A stretch of 64,000 nt of DNA from contig NC_133769.1 of NCBI RefSeq assembly GCF_003597395.2, forward strand, positions 46,977,697 through 47,041,696. Direction: 5' to 3'. Positions 13,121-23,690 of the stretch are shown in pieces. Under the pieces are notes generated by a model that had not been told where the DNA came from, searched no databases, and saw only the letters and a list, made by a program, of their open reading frames with translations. How positions within the stretch are numbered: the stretch's first letter is position 1; each line of letters starts with the position of its first letter. Source of the stretch: Chelonoidis abingdonii (lineage: Eukaryota > Chordata > Testudines > Testudinidae). A program made the position numbers and the translations under genes.

Positions 13121-14865
13121 GATGAAGCAGCACACACGGAGAGAAGCATTCTGTAATGTAGCCAGGACCCAAATCACTTAGGGCTGTGTATAATAGGTTG
13201 GAAAAAAACCACCCTAGAAGCCAGTCCAGACTACTGAATTAAGTTGTAATGTGCCATCAGGGCGAAGTTCTACTAAATAAGCAGGCAGCTGCATTCTATA
13301 TCAGCTGAAGTTTCCATGTGGATTGTAGGTGTAGCCTCATGTAGAGCACATAACATTAGTCCAATCTGGAGATGGCAGGGGCATAAATAACTGTAGTAAG
13401 GTTTGTATCTGAAAGGAATGATTGCAGCCTCTTTGTCAAGTGCAGACTTTTTAAAAAGCACTCTCAGCCATCTCTGTTATCAGGAATCTAGACATTCAGA
13501 AGCAGCCAAGTTCCGTTAGACTGTGAACCAGAATGACAAAAGGCAGGTAACCTTCCTCACTCAAGAAAACTGCTATAACATTTGCTATTTCCTCTGCTTG
13601 CTTTCCTCAGCATACCAGCATTACCTCTGTTATAGTTGGATTGAAGTTCAGCTCTGATCCAGATGCCCAGTGTCTAGCCAAATTGGGTAAATCAAGCAAC
13701 TGCACTTTCAAAGTCTGAAGTAGAGACGTGGAGCCAAATACTCACCTACAGCTGAGGATCATGCAACAGGAAGGAGGAAAAATAGTATAAATCTCATCTA
13801 TACACTCCCCCAATCTTGGCACTACTATATGAAGGACTACTTCCCTGTCATAAATTAGAGCAACCTGAAGACTGCTATAACTGATTAATGGCTCCTAACA
13901 TGCTATATGGGCAGAAATGTTAGCTGAGAATCTGCAGAGTAGGACATTGTGGACACATCCCCTACACTCTGCCCCCTTCCCTTATACCACCTGCAGGCAT
14001 GTGGCATAGGAGCCTCCATGCTTGCTCTGTACCACCAGAGAATCTTCCTTCCACTTGAATGATCCTACATAGGCTGGATACATCACAGTTATGAGCATAT
14101 TCCACTGGGAGCATAATGCAAAATTGTTGCACTGAATCCATGATCTCACCTACAGTGGAAGATATGAGCTAAATACTGAATGCACAATGAAGCACCTAGT
14201 AACTCTGTATATCTGTGACTGCCATATATAGAGGTTGGACAGGAGAAGTCACAAGATAGAAGAATCATGTAGAGTCCTCAGGGCAAATGAACAATTACTC
14301 ACTATTCATTACCTTCTGGATCCTCTCAAAGAGAAATGAAAGATTCGCTCAAGCTCATCTCCACCTATATTTGCCATGGTCTGCAATCAGGTTAACTCAA
14401 CCTTATCACCAATGGTATCAAAGATTCAACAGAATCAGCCTAGTCAGCTAATCTATGTAAATTGCCAGAAGGAGATAACTGACATATCAGCCCTGTGCAT
14501 TCTCCATTCCATACCCAGGGCTAAAACCAGATTGTCTGGCTCAGAATTCCAGATAACGCCAGAGCTGCTTCACAACCACTTTCTCAAAAAAAATTCTATA
14601 AAAACGAGGGATAGGGCAGTTTTGTCCTATCAATGACAATGTCAATGTCAACGCAAGGTTTCTTGAGCATGGGCCTTAGAATCACATTCATAAGAGCTGG
14701 TAGAACCCTGTCCTCCCTAATGAAAGTATTAAGAATTTCCACCAAAAATGGACCCAACATTTCCATTTTTTCTTTTAAAGACACAATGTACAAAGGTTCA
14801 AACAGAAGCTTTCATGCTGCCCCCAGTACAAACACTGTTTGTTGCACAATATTTTTAAAAGTATT
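13120..14865 (-). mobile_element. reverse-strand L2-type LINE, decayed 3' half
   Basis: Read on the reverse strand, several short frames fall in L2 ORF2 order. From 14793 down, the frame contains ILNTFIREDRVLPALMNVILRPMLKKP, the motif that in L2 reverse transcriptases is 'N.SL..G.vP...K.a.v.PllKKp'. Further on, 14300-14590 fits poorly preserved palm segments. At 13461-13273, a frame with LCALHEA...SADIECSCLL corresponds to the 'DYCNALY.GLP......LQ.VQNAAA' block near the C-terminus. Stops and frameshifts are abundant, so it is inactive. The 5' half of ORF2 and any ORF1 are absent. A Penelope-like copy lies just beyond the upstream end. Confidence 0.65.
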
Positions 14866-14939
14866 ATAGATGCTCCTGAGTTTATTTTCCTGTACCTCCT
14901 CACTCTAAGTGGAAGGACTAATAAGAAATAGCCAGGATA

Positions 14940-15275
14940 TTTTCTGGGAGACTGAGAATGGTTGGGTCATTACACTAATTGAATCTATTTCCCTGTGTTA
15001 AGTTCTCCTCACACCTTCTATGGGTCATCTCAATTAGCACTTCAAAAGTTTTTTTTTCTCTTAGGTGATGATACTCATCTCAATATAATAGACTCCTTCC
15101 TGTTGTATGCATACTTCCACATTTTCATGTTCTCTGTATTATAAATATCTCCTGTCTGTGTGTTCCATTCTATGCATCTGAAGAAGTGAGCTGTAGCTCA
15201 CGAAACTTATGCTGAAATAAATTTGTTAGTTCTAAGTGTCACAAGTATCCTGCTTCTTTGTGAGATATTTCAGTT
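14940..15275 (+). mobile_element. Penelope-like element 3' end with terminal repeat
   Basis: The segment around 14950-14985 resembles the last codons of the Penelope-like protein (a 'W.W..HYT' ending). It is followed by a T-rich 3' untranslated region and then the terminal repeat from about 15140. The terminal repeat contains GCATCTGAAGAAGTGAGC, TGTA, GCTCACGAAA and then TTATGCTGAAATAAATTTG. The same repeat occurs at 25.4, 35.8, 39.8 and 58.8-59.1 kb in this window. The copy is 5' truncated and has no intact frame. Confidence 0.72.
15178..15215 (+). ncRNA. hammerhead-ribozyme-like motif in Penelope-like repeat
   Basis: The order is CTGAAGA, one extra A, a perfect six-pair stem GTGAGC/GCTCAC closed by TGTA, then GAAA. 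This matches the hammerhead core order CUGANGA, stem II, GAAA. In this copy the third stem is damaged because GAAAGC has become GAAAC. Hammerhead motifs are known in Penelope-like elements (established for the group). The extra A before stem II departs from the canonical core, so catalytic activity is uncertain. Confidence 0.4.
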
Positions 15276-15452
15276 GCTCTTTCCTTTCTGTCGTGAAAAG
15301 GATGGTGCAATGATCAATAGTCAGTGGACAGTACTGTATGATATAATATTGGTTATTGCTAGGAGAGTAGTTAGAGAGAGAACATTGTTGCTCTATTACA
15401 ATAACCTAATAAAATAAAGTAAAGTATTAATCATTTCTTTTCCTAGGGTTAA

Positions 15453-15662
15453 GATCAGAGGGGTAGCCATGTTAGACTGGATCTGTAAAAGCAGCAAAGA
15501 ATCCTGGGGCACCTATAGACCTAACAGACGTTTTTGGTGCATGAGCTTTGTTTGTGGATAAATACCATTCGTCAGACGAATGAGTTTCACTCCACGAAAG
15601 CTTCATGCCTCTAAACGTCTGCTATGTCTATAAGGTGCCCCAGATCTTATTGCTGCTTTCCT
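15453..15662. mobile_element. short palindromic Penelope-like derivative
   Basis: It starts TCAGAGGGGTAGCCATGTTAG and reads through AATCCTGGGGCACC into the GAGCTTTGTTTGTGG..CGTCAGACG motif. It then turns back through CACGAAAGCTTCATGCC, ACGTCTG and TATAAGGTGCCCCAG. The two arms are therefore reverse complements of each other, with the centre near 15575. This is the same terminal repeat as at 35.8 kb and 39.8 kb, arranged head to head with almost nothing between. No target-site duplication is clear. Confidence 0.7.
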
Positions 15663-15769
15663 GGATTAGTAAGTTCTGTTACTGGAATCAACGGAACTGA
15701 GCCATCTACACAAAAAAGCTGTGTCAGATGCAAACGGAAGTAAGAGTTCTGCTGATAGAGTAATACTAC

Positions 15770-15985
15770 TAGCACTTTTCATCTTCTCAAACACTTTACA
15801 AACATTAATTAGTCATCAAAGGAGGTAGATATGAACATGTTATTATTTCCCTTTACAGATGGTGAAACCTAACCAGAGACCTTATGTCAGAGAAGTCAAA
15901 AAGGCTCCTAGGGCCCCAGTGGGTCAAGCCAGTATTAGAATTCAGAGTGCCTGCCTTCCTGCCCTAGGCTCAACCGACTAAATTA
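15770..15985 (+). repeat. MIR-like SINE
   Basis: The segment contains AAACACTTTACAAACATTAATTAG, an A/T-rich middle with 'ggaggtagatat', TTTACAGATGGTGAAACC and then 'gtcagagaagtc...ggctcctagg...gtgggtcaagcc', ending near 'gcctgccttcctgcc'. This is the order of MIR family elements, whose core is 'ttttacagatgaggaaactgaggc...' . MIRs are found throughout amniotes, including turtles. It is diverged and has no visible target-site duplication. Confidence 0.6.
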
Positions 15986-15989
15986 TGGC

Positions 15990-16485
15990 TTTCTTTTCCT
16001 AAGAACCTACAGAGCTGCCATCGTAATCTTTAAGATGCTAACCTCCATATATGTATTTATTTCCATCAGATGCAGAAAGTACCGAATGTTTCTACTGATA
16101 GTTCTTGCAGAAGGCAGAAAGACTGAAACCATCCTAGTTGCAATCCACTTTGCACTTGTTTAAAATTATGGTTACCATTTTTGTTTCAAATTTTTACTTT
16201 AATTTACCATGCCTAGTGCCCCATTTTAGTTGAGCAACAAGGGAAATGTCAAAAGAACTGAATACAAAATATAATGTATTATTGTTTTAGATTCCGACCA
16301 CCAGCTATAGGCTTCAGCAACAGGTGCTTAAAAATCTATAAAGAAGTGATACAAATATTACCCTGATGAATTATGTCAGTGAAACTGATTCAAAAATATC
16401 GCTTTCAGTGCAGTCAAGACTAGTGTGGTCACTTAGGTCATGCAATTAACTTTATGTTTAGTGGGAGAAGAGAAGACTGATGAGG
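15990..16485. other. single-copy stretch, no gene seen
   Basis: I see no reading frame, repeat family or RNA gene in this half-kilobase. Confidence 0.45.
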
Positions 16486-16489
16486 GGGC

Positions 16490-16806
16490 ATAGATATATT
16501 TTCAAGTACCATAACAAGTTGTTACAAGGAAGAGGGAGAAAAATTGGATAGCACAAGAAGCAATGGGCTTAAATTGCAGCAAAGGCGGTTTAGGTTGGAC
16601 ATTAGGAAAAACTTCCTAACTGTCAGAGTGGCTAAGCACTGGAATAAATTGCCTAGGGAGGTTGTGGAATCTCCATCACTGGGGATTTTTAAGAGCGGGT
16701 TGTTAGGGATGGTCTAGATAATACTCAGTCCTGCCTTGAGTGCAGGGGACTGGACTAGATGACCTCTCGAGGTCCCTTCCAGTTCTATGATTCTATTCTA
16801 TGAGTC
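16490..16806 (+). mobile_element. CR1 LINE 3' end, forward strand
   Basis: The sequence follows the CR1 3' end closely: 'caagaagcaatgggctt', 'gtttaggttggacattagg', 'aacttcctaactgtcaga', 'ggaggttgtggaatctcc', 'ggactagatgacctctcg' and the terminal ATTCTATTCTAT octamer-like tail typical of CR1. It covers the last codons of ORF2 and the 3' untranslated region only, the usual 5' truncation of CR1 copies. The reverse-strand copy at 25.7 kb carries the same segment in the other orientation. Confidence 0.9.
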
Positions 16807-17193
16807 TATGGCCTTTCTTCTGTTCTGTTCTTATCCTAGTTTAACACACACTGAGGGACTCAACTGAGTTTAGCTTAAAGGACAATCAATGCACAGCAGT
16901 GAGCCAGGGATGCAGTTTTCAAGCTTCTCAACCTAATGTCTTCTTGATGGTGTTCCCAAAATATAAGTGGGGGTGACACTGGCACACCAGATGCCAGCTC
17001 ATGCCAAGGCCCCGGGCCTCACTGCACACTTACATATACATAGCTGGAAGCCAGTCTTGCTTACCAGTGTGTAGGCTTATTAAAATAAATATTAGATGAT
17101 AAGTTCATAAGACTGTGTTTAGTGATTTTTTTAAATGCTTATGGGATGCTGCATGTATTGTTCGCTCTTAGCTATACACCATGTTATAAAGTA

Positions 17194-17383
17194 CACCTCT
17201 CCTCCGACATAACGCAACTCGATATAAGACGAATTCAGATATAAGGCGGTAAAGCAGTGCTCGGGGATGGGGTGGGGCTCTGCACTCTGGTGGGTCAAAT
17301 CAAGTTCAATATAATGCGGTTTCACCTATAATGCAGTAAGATTTTTTGGCTCCCGAGGACAGCGTTATATCGAGGTAGAGGTG
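17194..17383. mobile_element. 190-bp TA-flanked MITE (mariner-type family)
   Basis: The ends CACCTCTCCTC... and ...GGTAGAGGTG are inverted repeats, each flanked by the dinucleotide TA (17192-17193 and 17384-17385), as expected for Tc1/mariner-superfamily insertion. Internally, motifs such as 'gatataagacgaattcagatataaggcggtaa' and 'gcgttatatcgaggtag' recur in inverted orientation. The element has no coding capacity. A longer relative lies at 19850-20193. Confidence 0.8.
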
Positions 17384-17559
17384 TAATAGCAAGTATTTGC
17401 ATTCTAAACCTCAGTGACTAAGTAACTCATCAAACAGGGAAAAAGCTTTGTGTGATGCAAATGATGGTCTCTAAGAAGAAAATATTAAATTCTGTTCATT
17501 AAACGGAAATGAGCCATAATGCAAGGTCAAAGATCAAAGACTTTATTAAGTGCATTACT

Positions 17560-18240
17560 CCCATCCCCTCACCATCCATAAAGAAGGGACCTGTGTGGGA
17601 ACTGTTCCTGTCAGCCTGTGAAAGAAGCTATAAATATGTAACCAAGGAAAAATTCATCTCTGGACTGCTTGGTTTCTAGCAGGGAAGAATAACAACAAAG
17701 AGACAGAGATCCACAGATTTACTCTGAGTGACCCCAAAAGACTTTCAGGAAACTGGCAGTTTACTACATCTCTGCTACCTTTTGAACTTATAGACAGTGA
17801 TTCACCTGTATATATATTTTTACTTCTTGTAACCTCTCAATAACTCTTGTTCCTTTTTCTTAGCTAATAAATCGGTAGTTCTTTTACTATAGAACTGGCT
17901 ACCAGCATTGTCTTTGGTGTTTGATCTGAGATGCAAATCGATTTGGGGGAGTGACTGGTCTCTTGGGACTATGTGTAACCTTGAGATTTTTGGTATAAGT
18001 GTCAATTTATCACATAGTCAAGCTTGCTTGAGTGGCAAGATAGACTGGAGTGTCTAAGGGGATTGTCTGTGATTCCATTATAAAGCAATGGTAGTACTTG
18101 GGGAGTTCTCATTTGTTATTGGGTTGGTGAAATCTAATTATAGAACATACCACCAGATTAGGGTGTCTGCCCTGTTTTGACAGTCCTCCCTGAGGTAGGC
18201 ATTCATGGTTATCAGCCATTCCAGACACTGTAACATAGGG
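17560..18240 (+). repeat. possible LTR of an ERV or gypsy element
   Basis: An AATAAA signal in GCTAATAAATCGG (about 17863) is followed by 'catTGTCTTTGGTG', 'tctcttgggactat' and a tail ending CACTGTAACA near 18235. These recall a turtle LTR family with an R/U5 arrangement. I cannot fix the left end and find no target-site duplication, so the assignment is tentative. No retroviral coding sequence lies next to it. Confidence 0.35.
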
Positions 18241-18299
18241 AACAATCCCGCAGTGATGACAGTGGGCTCTAAAAGATCTAATAGGGTTTTTTATCAAGA

Positions 18300-19845
18300 G
18301 TTTCTATGATTTCTCAATGATCAGCTTCATGTAGCCCAACCCCAAAGGTTCTTGAGCCTTCATCTCCTAGAGAAGCCAATCGGTGCTGAGGATTTAATGT
18401 AATGCTGTTATTGTAATGCTGTGTCACATTCCTTTGAAATTGCTTTGTTCCTGGTCTTTCTGAGGATTGAGCAGAGCTAAAAGTTTCCAGATACTAATGG
18501 TAAATTGTGGTCCCTTTAGGGTCATATCACTTTGACTGATCACTAATCCATAGACGCTGTGTGACTTCGTAGACTGGTACACATGAATTTGCCTCACTGC
18601 TTGGATTGCTGCCCAGATAGTGAGAAACAAAACCAGCACCATGGAGAGCTCTGCCGAAGCTGATGCTTCTGATTGTCAGTGTGTGATATATAAGTAGCTC
18701 AAGTTTAAAGAATTAAAACTTTTCTTTACATTGAGAATGCAGGAATTATACTGGATATTAATATAAAACCCCACAAGTATCTAAATAATAACATTATAAA
18801 GGAAGTAGTTTTAGGTTCTCTTCTTTAAGGAATCGTATTAGCTAAATAAACATTCAAAGGATGACATAAAGGTTTATTTGTTTTTCCAAGCATGGTCTCC
18901 AAAGAAGCCTGTGCCTCACTTTCTGGTTATTTTGTAAGGTATCCTGGTGAGCTGAATGGCTCCAAAGTGAGTAACTGCGGAAAACGCAATGTTATCTTCA
19001 CAGATAATTGTCTCATCCTCTGAACTTCATTTAAGGAAGGATTGTGGCAATGTTTCCTCAACCATTCTCCAACCTTGCCTGCTTTTCACTCTGTGACATG
19101 CAAATAAGGGAGACACTGGAGGGTCAAATCCTAAGTTGTTATATTTTTACTTTTTTCCACCTCAAATAACAGTTGATCATCTATGTTCTAACTTTAATCT
19201 CACAACACAACATATTCTTGCCATTCTTTCTTGTATATAGAATTAATCTTCATCCGCTGTTCTAGCAGTTATTTCTATATAGTGTGTTGTGTAAAAACAG
19301 GAAATACCTCTACAATAGTACTCAGCAAATGGATATTAATAGAAAGCGGCAGCTATTCAGCGCTTAGCTAGCAATCAGATCAATCACTGTACAATAGTGT
19401 TTATAAGCAGCTGCAAGTTCTGCTAAGTTTTTGTGAAATAAATTAATCAAAATATGTTTATTTTGAAAGTAGCTAAATAGGGACCTATTGATGGCTATTG
19501 ACCTTAAATGGGAAAAGAAAAAAAAAGTTTGTGCATTTCATGAATTAACACTTCATAGTATTTAATGTAAATAGATTAGTAAATTTCTGTTCACATGGGA
19601 GCATGACTGACATTCTTAAAGTGCATAACTCATTGAAGCAATGTTCAGAATTTGCTTATTCAATATATCCCACTTGTCATTCATTAATAGGTTTGTTTGA
19701 GTGGTGGTTCTGAGAATGTTTTATAGGGGTGCAAAGCTCAGGGTACTATCTGACAATACTGCATGCCTTCTGAATTTAGAGATTAATCTAGCATAGGTAA
19801 AAAAAAAATGGTCACATTTCCCAACTATTATCTCAGAAACATTCA
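18300..19845. other. single-copy stretch, no gene seen
   Basis: Several frames of 60-72 codons are present but none has a recognisable domain. The stretch is AT-rich and contains no repeat family I recognise. Confidence 0.5.
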
Positions 19846-19849
19846 ATTA

Positions 19850-20193
19850 TACCTCTACCCCACTATAACACAGTCATGGGGAGCCAAAAATCCCTACCCT
19901 GTTATAGCTGAAATCCCATTGTATCGGGGTACGGGCAGCAGGGATCCAGCATTGATTCAAAGAGCTCTGGACTCCAGCCACTGCGGGGAGCCCCAGGCCC
20001 TTTAAATCACCAGTGAGGCCACTGCCGCAGCCCTGCGGTAGCAGCGGCAGGGCTCCAGAGGTAATTTAAAGGGCCCTGAGCTCCCCGCAGCAGCCAGATC
20101 CCCGGACCCTTTAAAGCACCGCTGGAGCCCTGCTGCTACCACGCTATACGCAAACCCATGTTATATCGGGTCGCGTTATGGGGGGTGGAGGTA
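19850..20193. mobile_element. 344-bp TA-flanked MITE related to the 17.2-kb copy
   Basis: The left end TACCTCTACCCC and right end GGGGTGGAGGTA are inverted repeats flanked by TA (19848-19849 and 20194-20195). 'CATGGGGAGCCAAAAATCCC' and 'ttatagctgaaatccc' match the inner part of the 17.2-kb element in inverted order. The centre is longer and GC-rich, with paired segments 'cggggagcccc...ccctttaaa' and 'tttaaagggccc...ctccccg', so it is a larger foldback-prone version. Confidence 0.75.
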
Positions 20194-20302
20194 TATATAA
20201 GTGCTACCACCACATCTGCATATTTTACTTCATACTCACAAAGTATATTTATTTGTCTACATTAAAAACATTTATCACATTTTTTTTGCTGCCTTCCAAC
20301 AT

Positions 20303-20317
20303 CCCCCCCCCCCCCCC
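20303..20317. repeat. poly(C) tract
   Basis: Fifteen consecutive C residues (poly-G on the other strand). Such a run is an assembly- and sequencing-sensitive site and can form unusual secondary structure. Confidence 0.9.
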
Positions 20318-20319
20318 GC

Positions 20320-21050
20320 CACACACTTGCTGGTCCCCTTGCCTGTAGCGCATCCTTTCAGATGTACAGAGTGATCAGTTTTGAATGTCTGTTCTTTATA
20401 GCAAGAAAATGACACATCAAATCAGCATAATCTGTGCCTCTAAAATCCAGTGCACAGAATAAAGATATTTTGTTAGGTCAGTTTCATAGTGCAGAATCTA
20501 TGAGTGCTAAGTTTCCATTAAAAATTTTTTTTCTTCAGTCACTCTGGAGGTACTCATTTACAGGTAATTGTAAAACTGTTGGTGTAAAAACATGATGCAG
20601 CAATATGTGGTGTTGTCATCCTTTTATTTAAGCAAACGTTTCTGAAGGACATCAGGAAGCTGCTGAGAGAAGTCAGGAAATATTAAGTCCTCAAGATCAT
20701 CTGGAATATAGATTAACTACTTTTATTCAGGGAAGATCAGATATAATTTACTTTTACAGCAAAGGGAAAATTAAGGGAAAAGAGCTAATATTTTCAATGA
20801 ACTTATTTTACAAATACTTGTCCACATGCACGCAGACACCCTTAAAGACTTCTAATAGATTAGTGAGGCATGATGTCCCTTTACAAGAGCTGTATTGACT
20901 ATTCCCCAACATTTCATGTTTATCTGTATGTCTGATAATTTTGTTCTTACCTATAGTTGCAACCAGTCAGCCTGATACTGTTTAGGCTTACTTGCCTGTA
21001 ATTGCCAGGTTTGCCTCTGTAGCCTTTTTAAAAAATTAGCATTATATAAA
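20320..21050. other. single-copy stretch, no gene seen
   Basis: There is no recognisable coding sequence or repeat between the poly(C) tract and the reverse-strand CR1 relic. Confidence 0.45.
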
Positions 21051-21395
21051 CTATCCTCCAGTCACCCGGTACAGAGATTAATTTCAGTTATAGGTTACAT
21101 ACCACAGTTGATATTTCTGCAATTTAATATTTGAGTTTCTTCAGAACTCTTAGGTGACTACCGTCTGATTCTGGTGACTTATTATTGTTTAATTTATCAT
21201 CAAACCTTTTCTATTGACAATCCAATCTGGCACAGTTCTTCAGATTTGTCATTTAAAAAGAATGAGTTGAGTGTGAGAATCTTCTTCACATCCTCTGCTG
21301 TGAAGACTGGTGGAAAATATTCATTTAGTTCTTCTGCAATTTGCGTTGTCTTCCATGAGTGCTCCTTTAGCAACTTGATCAGTCAGTAGCCCTAC

Positions 21396-22063
21396 TCACT
21401 GTTTTGCAAGCTTCTTGTTTCGCATGTACTTAAAAAAATTCCTGTTAGTTTCTGTATCTTTTGCTAATTGTTCTTCAAATTCTTTTTTGGCCTGCTTAAT
21501 TATACTTTTGTGACTGACTTGCCAGAGTCTATGCTCCTTTCTATTTTCCTCAGTAGGATCTGACTTACAATTTTTAAAGGATGCCTTTTTACCTCTAACC
21601 GCCTCTCCAACTCTTTTGTTCAGCCATGGTGTCAATTTTTGGTCCTCTTACCTTTTTTTTTTTTAATTTGGGGCATACATTTAGTCTGAGCCTTTATTAT
21701 GGTGTTTTAAATAGTTTCTATATAGCTTGCAGGCATTTCAACCTTGTGACTGTTTCTTTTAATTTCTGTCTAGCTTTCTTCCTCCTTTTTGTGTAGTTCC
21801 TGTTTTTGAAGTTAATGCTAGTGTGGTTGGTTTTGTTTGTATTTTCCCCTACCAGGATTTTAATTTTAATTACATTATGGTTGCTATTACTGAGCAGTTC
21901 AGCTATATTCACATCTCAGACTATATCCTGTGTGCCACTTAGGACTAAACCAAAAATTGCCTTTGCCCTATTTATATTTCTAATAATCATATCCTTCATT
22001 GCTATTAACTGTCTCTTCCTAATAACAATGGTTCCCATCTCCAGAGCACTATCCTCAGTGTGA
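21396..22063 (-). pseudogene. CR1 ORF2 endonuclease-to-RT linker relic
   Basis: Three short reverse-strand frames (about 22063-21912, 21912-21718 and 21635-21396) give, in order, the C-terminal endonuclease block, a Lys/Arg-rich linker ('KRRKKARQKLKETV') and the 'PWLN.V..AVRGKKASFK' block that precedes the reverse transcriptase. A poly(T) run near 21652-21664 separates two of them. The reverse-transcriptase catalytic motifs lie outside the retained part. Confidence 0.75.
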
Positions 22064-22075
22064 GAGGATCAGGTC

Positions 22076-22908
22076 CAACATTCCCTCTAATTTTTCCATC
22101 CACATGTGGAATGAATTTTGTTATGTGCACCAATATCGAGGTAATATGCGGATGTGCGCCACCAGCAGAAACAAAAAACCCTAGATATAATATATAGTTT
22201 TAAAAAGTTTCCATAGGGATAATTACTCCAGCCAGGAGAGCTTAGGTGTTTTAAAACTCACTAATCAAAGAATTAAATTTAAGCATAAGAGTGAAATAAA
22301 ATTATGAAACTCATAGACCAGTCAAAAAACTAAAATAACAGCACTTTGAAAGAATAAAATTACAGAGAATATATGTGCATTGCAGGAAGTACCAAGAAGT
22401 AGTAACAACAATAATACAAGTATGTGTTGGGAAGTGAGTGTAAAAGAGACAGTGTGTGTGTATTTGTGTGAGAGACAGAGGCAATGTGTGTGTATGTGTG
22501 TGAGAGACAAAGTATGTATGCTGGGGGAGTGTATGAAACACATGTTGCCCTTTAAGTAGATCAGCACTCACCAGTCTGAAGGCTGCTTGTTCACACACAG
22601 CAGCAGCTGCCAGCAACTCCCTCTGTCCCACATCCCACTCCTGAGCTCTGTTGTGTCTCCCCCCTCCCTCAGCTCTACGGAGATGGGGTACATGGGCAGA
22701 GGGTGGGTGTAAAGACGACACCCTGACATCCATGCCCCTCTCCCTGCTCACTCTGCACAGCAAGGAGGAGACTCCTGGGAGCAGCTGGCCAGGGGTTCTA
22801 AGGCAGAGGGCAGAAGCAGCGCAGCAGTGGGGGAGGGACACCTGAGGTGTGCGGAACTTGATTGACTGCTACGTGGCTATGCAGGCGCACAGCTTAGAGA
22901 GAACACTC
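22076..22908. mobile_element. 833-bp hAT-type element with a GT-rich interior
   Basis: The ends CAACATTCCCTCTAA and TTAGAGAGAACACTC are imperfect inverted repeats. The flanking 8-mers ATCAGGTC (22068-22075) and ATCACGAC (22909-22916) match at 6 of 8 positions, consistent with an old hAT target duplication inside the reverse-strand CR1. The interior has a (GT)n block at 22451-22508 and a GC-richer right half. The 176-codon reverse frame here, rich in Thr-His pairs, is just the GT repeat translated. Confidence 0.65.
22451..22508. repeat. imperfect (GT)n microsatellite
   Basis: Blocks of GTGTGTGTGTATTTGTGTGAGAGAC repeat in slightly changed form twice, giving a compound GT/GA microsatellite within the hAT element. 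Confidence 0.8.
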
Positions 22909-23042
22909 ATCACGACATCATCTGGAAGTATGGTCACTATCATTTCCCTTGGGAACGTTTCCCTCCACTCCAGTTTGACGATGGTCTTCCCTGAGACTTT
23001 CATCCTCCCCCAAATTACTTGCTTGCTTAAGGAAGGTGGGTG

Positions 23043-23690
23043 ACATGGATGTGTTCCTATATGCTTTTGAAATGGGGTGTGAATTGAATAAGGTGGGAAA
23101 AGGGACCATGGTAAGGTACCTAGCTCTACTATGGTCTCAGACAAAAGGCCTTGGACATTTTTACCCTTATTAGAAGAGAGGACTATAAAGATTATGATTG
23201 TTGTAATCAAGCTTTGTTGCAAAAGTTTAAACTGACACCTCAAATGTATCAGAGAAGGTTTTGGGGAGTTCATAAAAAGGGTAAATGACGTATGCTGAAG
23301 TTTTAACCCAAATTAGGGTTATGTAAAGAAATGAAGAACTGTTTGGGGGTTGGCACAGTTAATGAGGCCTATGAGTTAATGGGTATAGAACAATTCTATA
23401 AATTCTGCAACCTTAACCGGAAAACATGCTTAATAGACAAAAATCCAAGAGGCATGATGATAGCTGGGAAAATGGAAGACTAGTATCTGGATAATTGTCC
23501 TAGTTGACAGAGAAAACCTAATATACAGAAGGAATGGGATCAGAGGAGAGATAGTGGGTTGAAGCAGACATCCACATTCAGTGAGGATGGAAACCACCTT
23601 TCAGAAGCCCTGGACAGGTGGGCAGAAGCGGTGTTCTGTATGTGGCCAGTGGGGTCATTTTGCCTGAGACCGCCCACAATGCTCACTATG
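23043..23690 (+). pseudogene. decayed gypsy gag (capsid plus zinc knuckle)
   Basis: At least three frame changes and several stops break the reading frame. The 'TPQMYQRRF' and 'GIEQFYKFC' segments fit the two helical halves of a SCAN-like capsid C-terminal domain, which makes capsid-capsid contacts in gypsy particles. The knuckle begins CSVCGQWGHFA, giving the first two Cys and the His of a CCHC motif. The position of the last Cys is Arg (CGC for TGC) and is preceded by a stop, so RNA binding would be lost. It is a relic, not a functional host gene. Confidence 0.5.

Larger units (their letters stand above)
21060..23040 (-). mobile_element. reverse-strand CR1 LINE, internal part, split by a hAT element
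   Basis: On the reverse strand, 21635-21396 encodes PWLNKRVGEAVRGKKASFK, which is the same segment as PPWLNNKVNKAVRGKKASFK in the forward CR1 at 28.8 kb. Upstream on the reverse strand (about 22063-21720) lie 'FGLVLSGTQD' and 'NIAELLSNSNHNVIKIKI', matching the end of the CR1 endonuclease. The SDH catalytic motif reads SNH here. The copy is interrupted at 22076-22908 by an inserted element, and 22909-23040 looks like more of the same LINE. It is both 5' and 3' truncated, with frameshifts. Confidence 0.78.

Noticed and set aside
22451..22508. Possible CRISPR-like or satellite array
   Set aside because: It is a simple compound microsatellite with no spacers of regular length; CRISPR arrays are not expected in vertebrate nuclear DNA.
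22311..22841. 176-codon reverse-strand frame with many Thr-His pairs
   Set aside because: The pattern comes from a GT/AC microsatellite; the rest shows no domain and lies in a coding-free hAT element.
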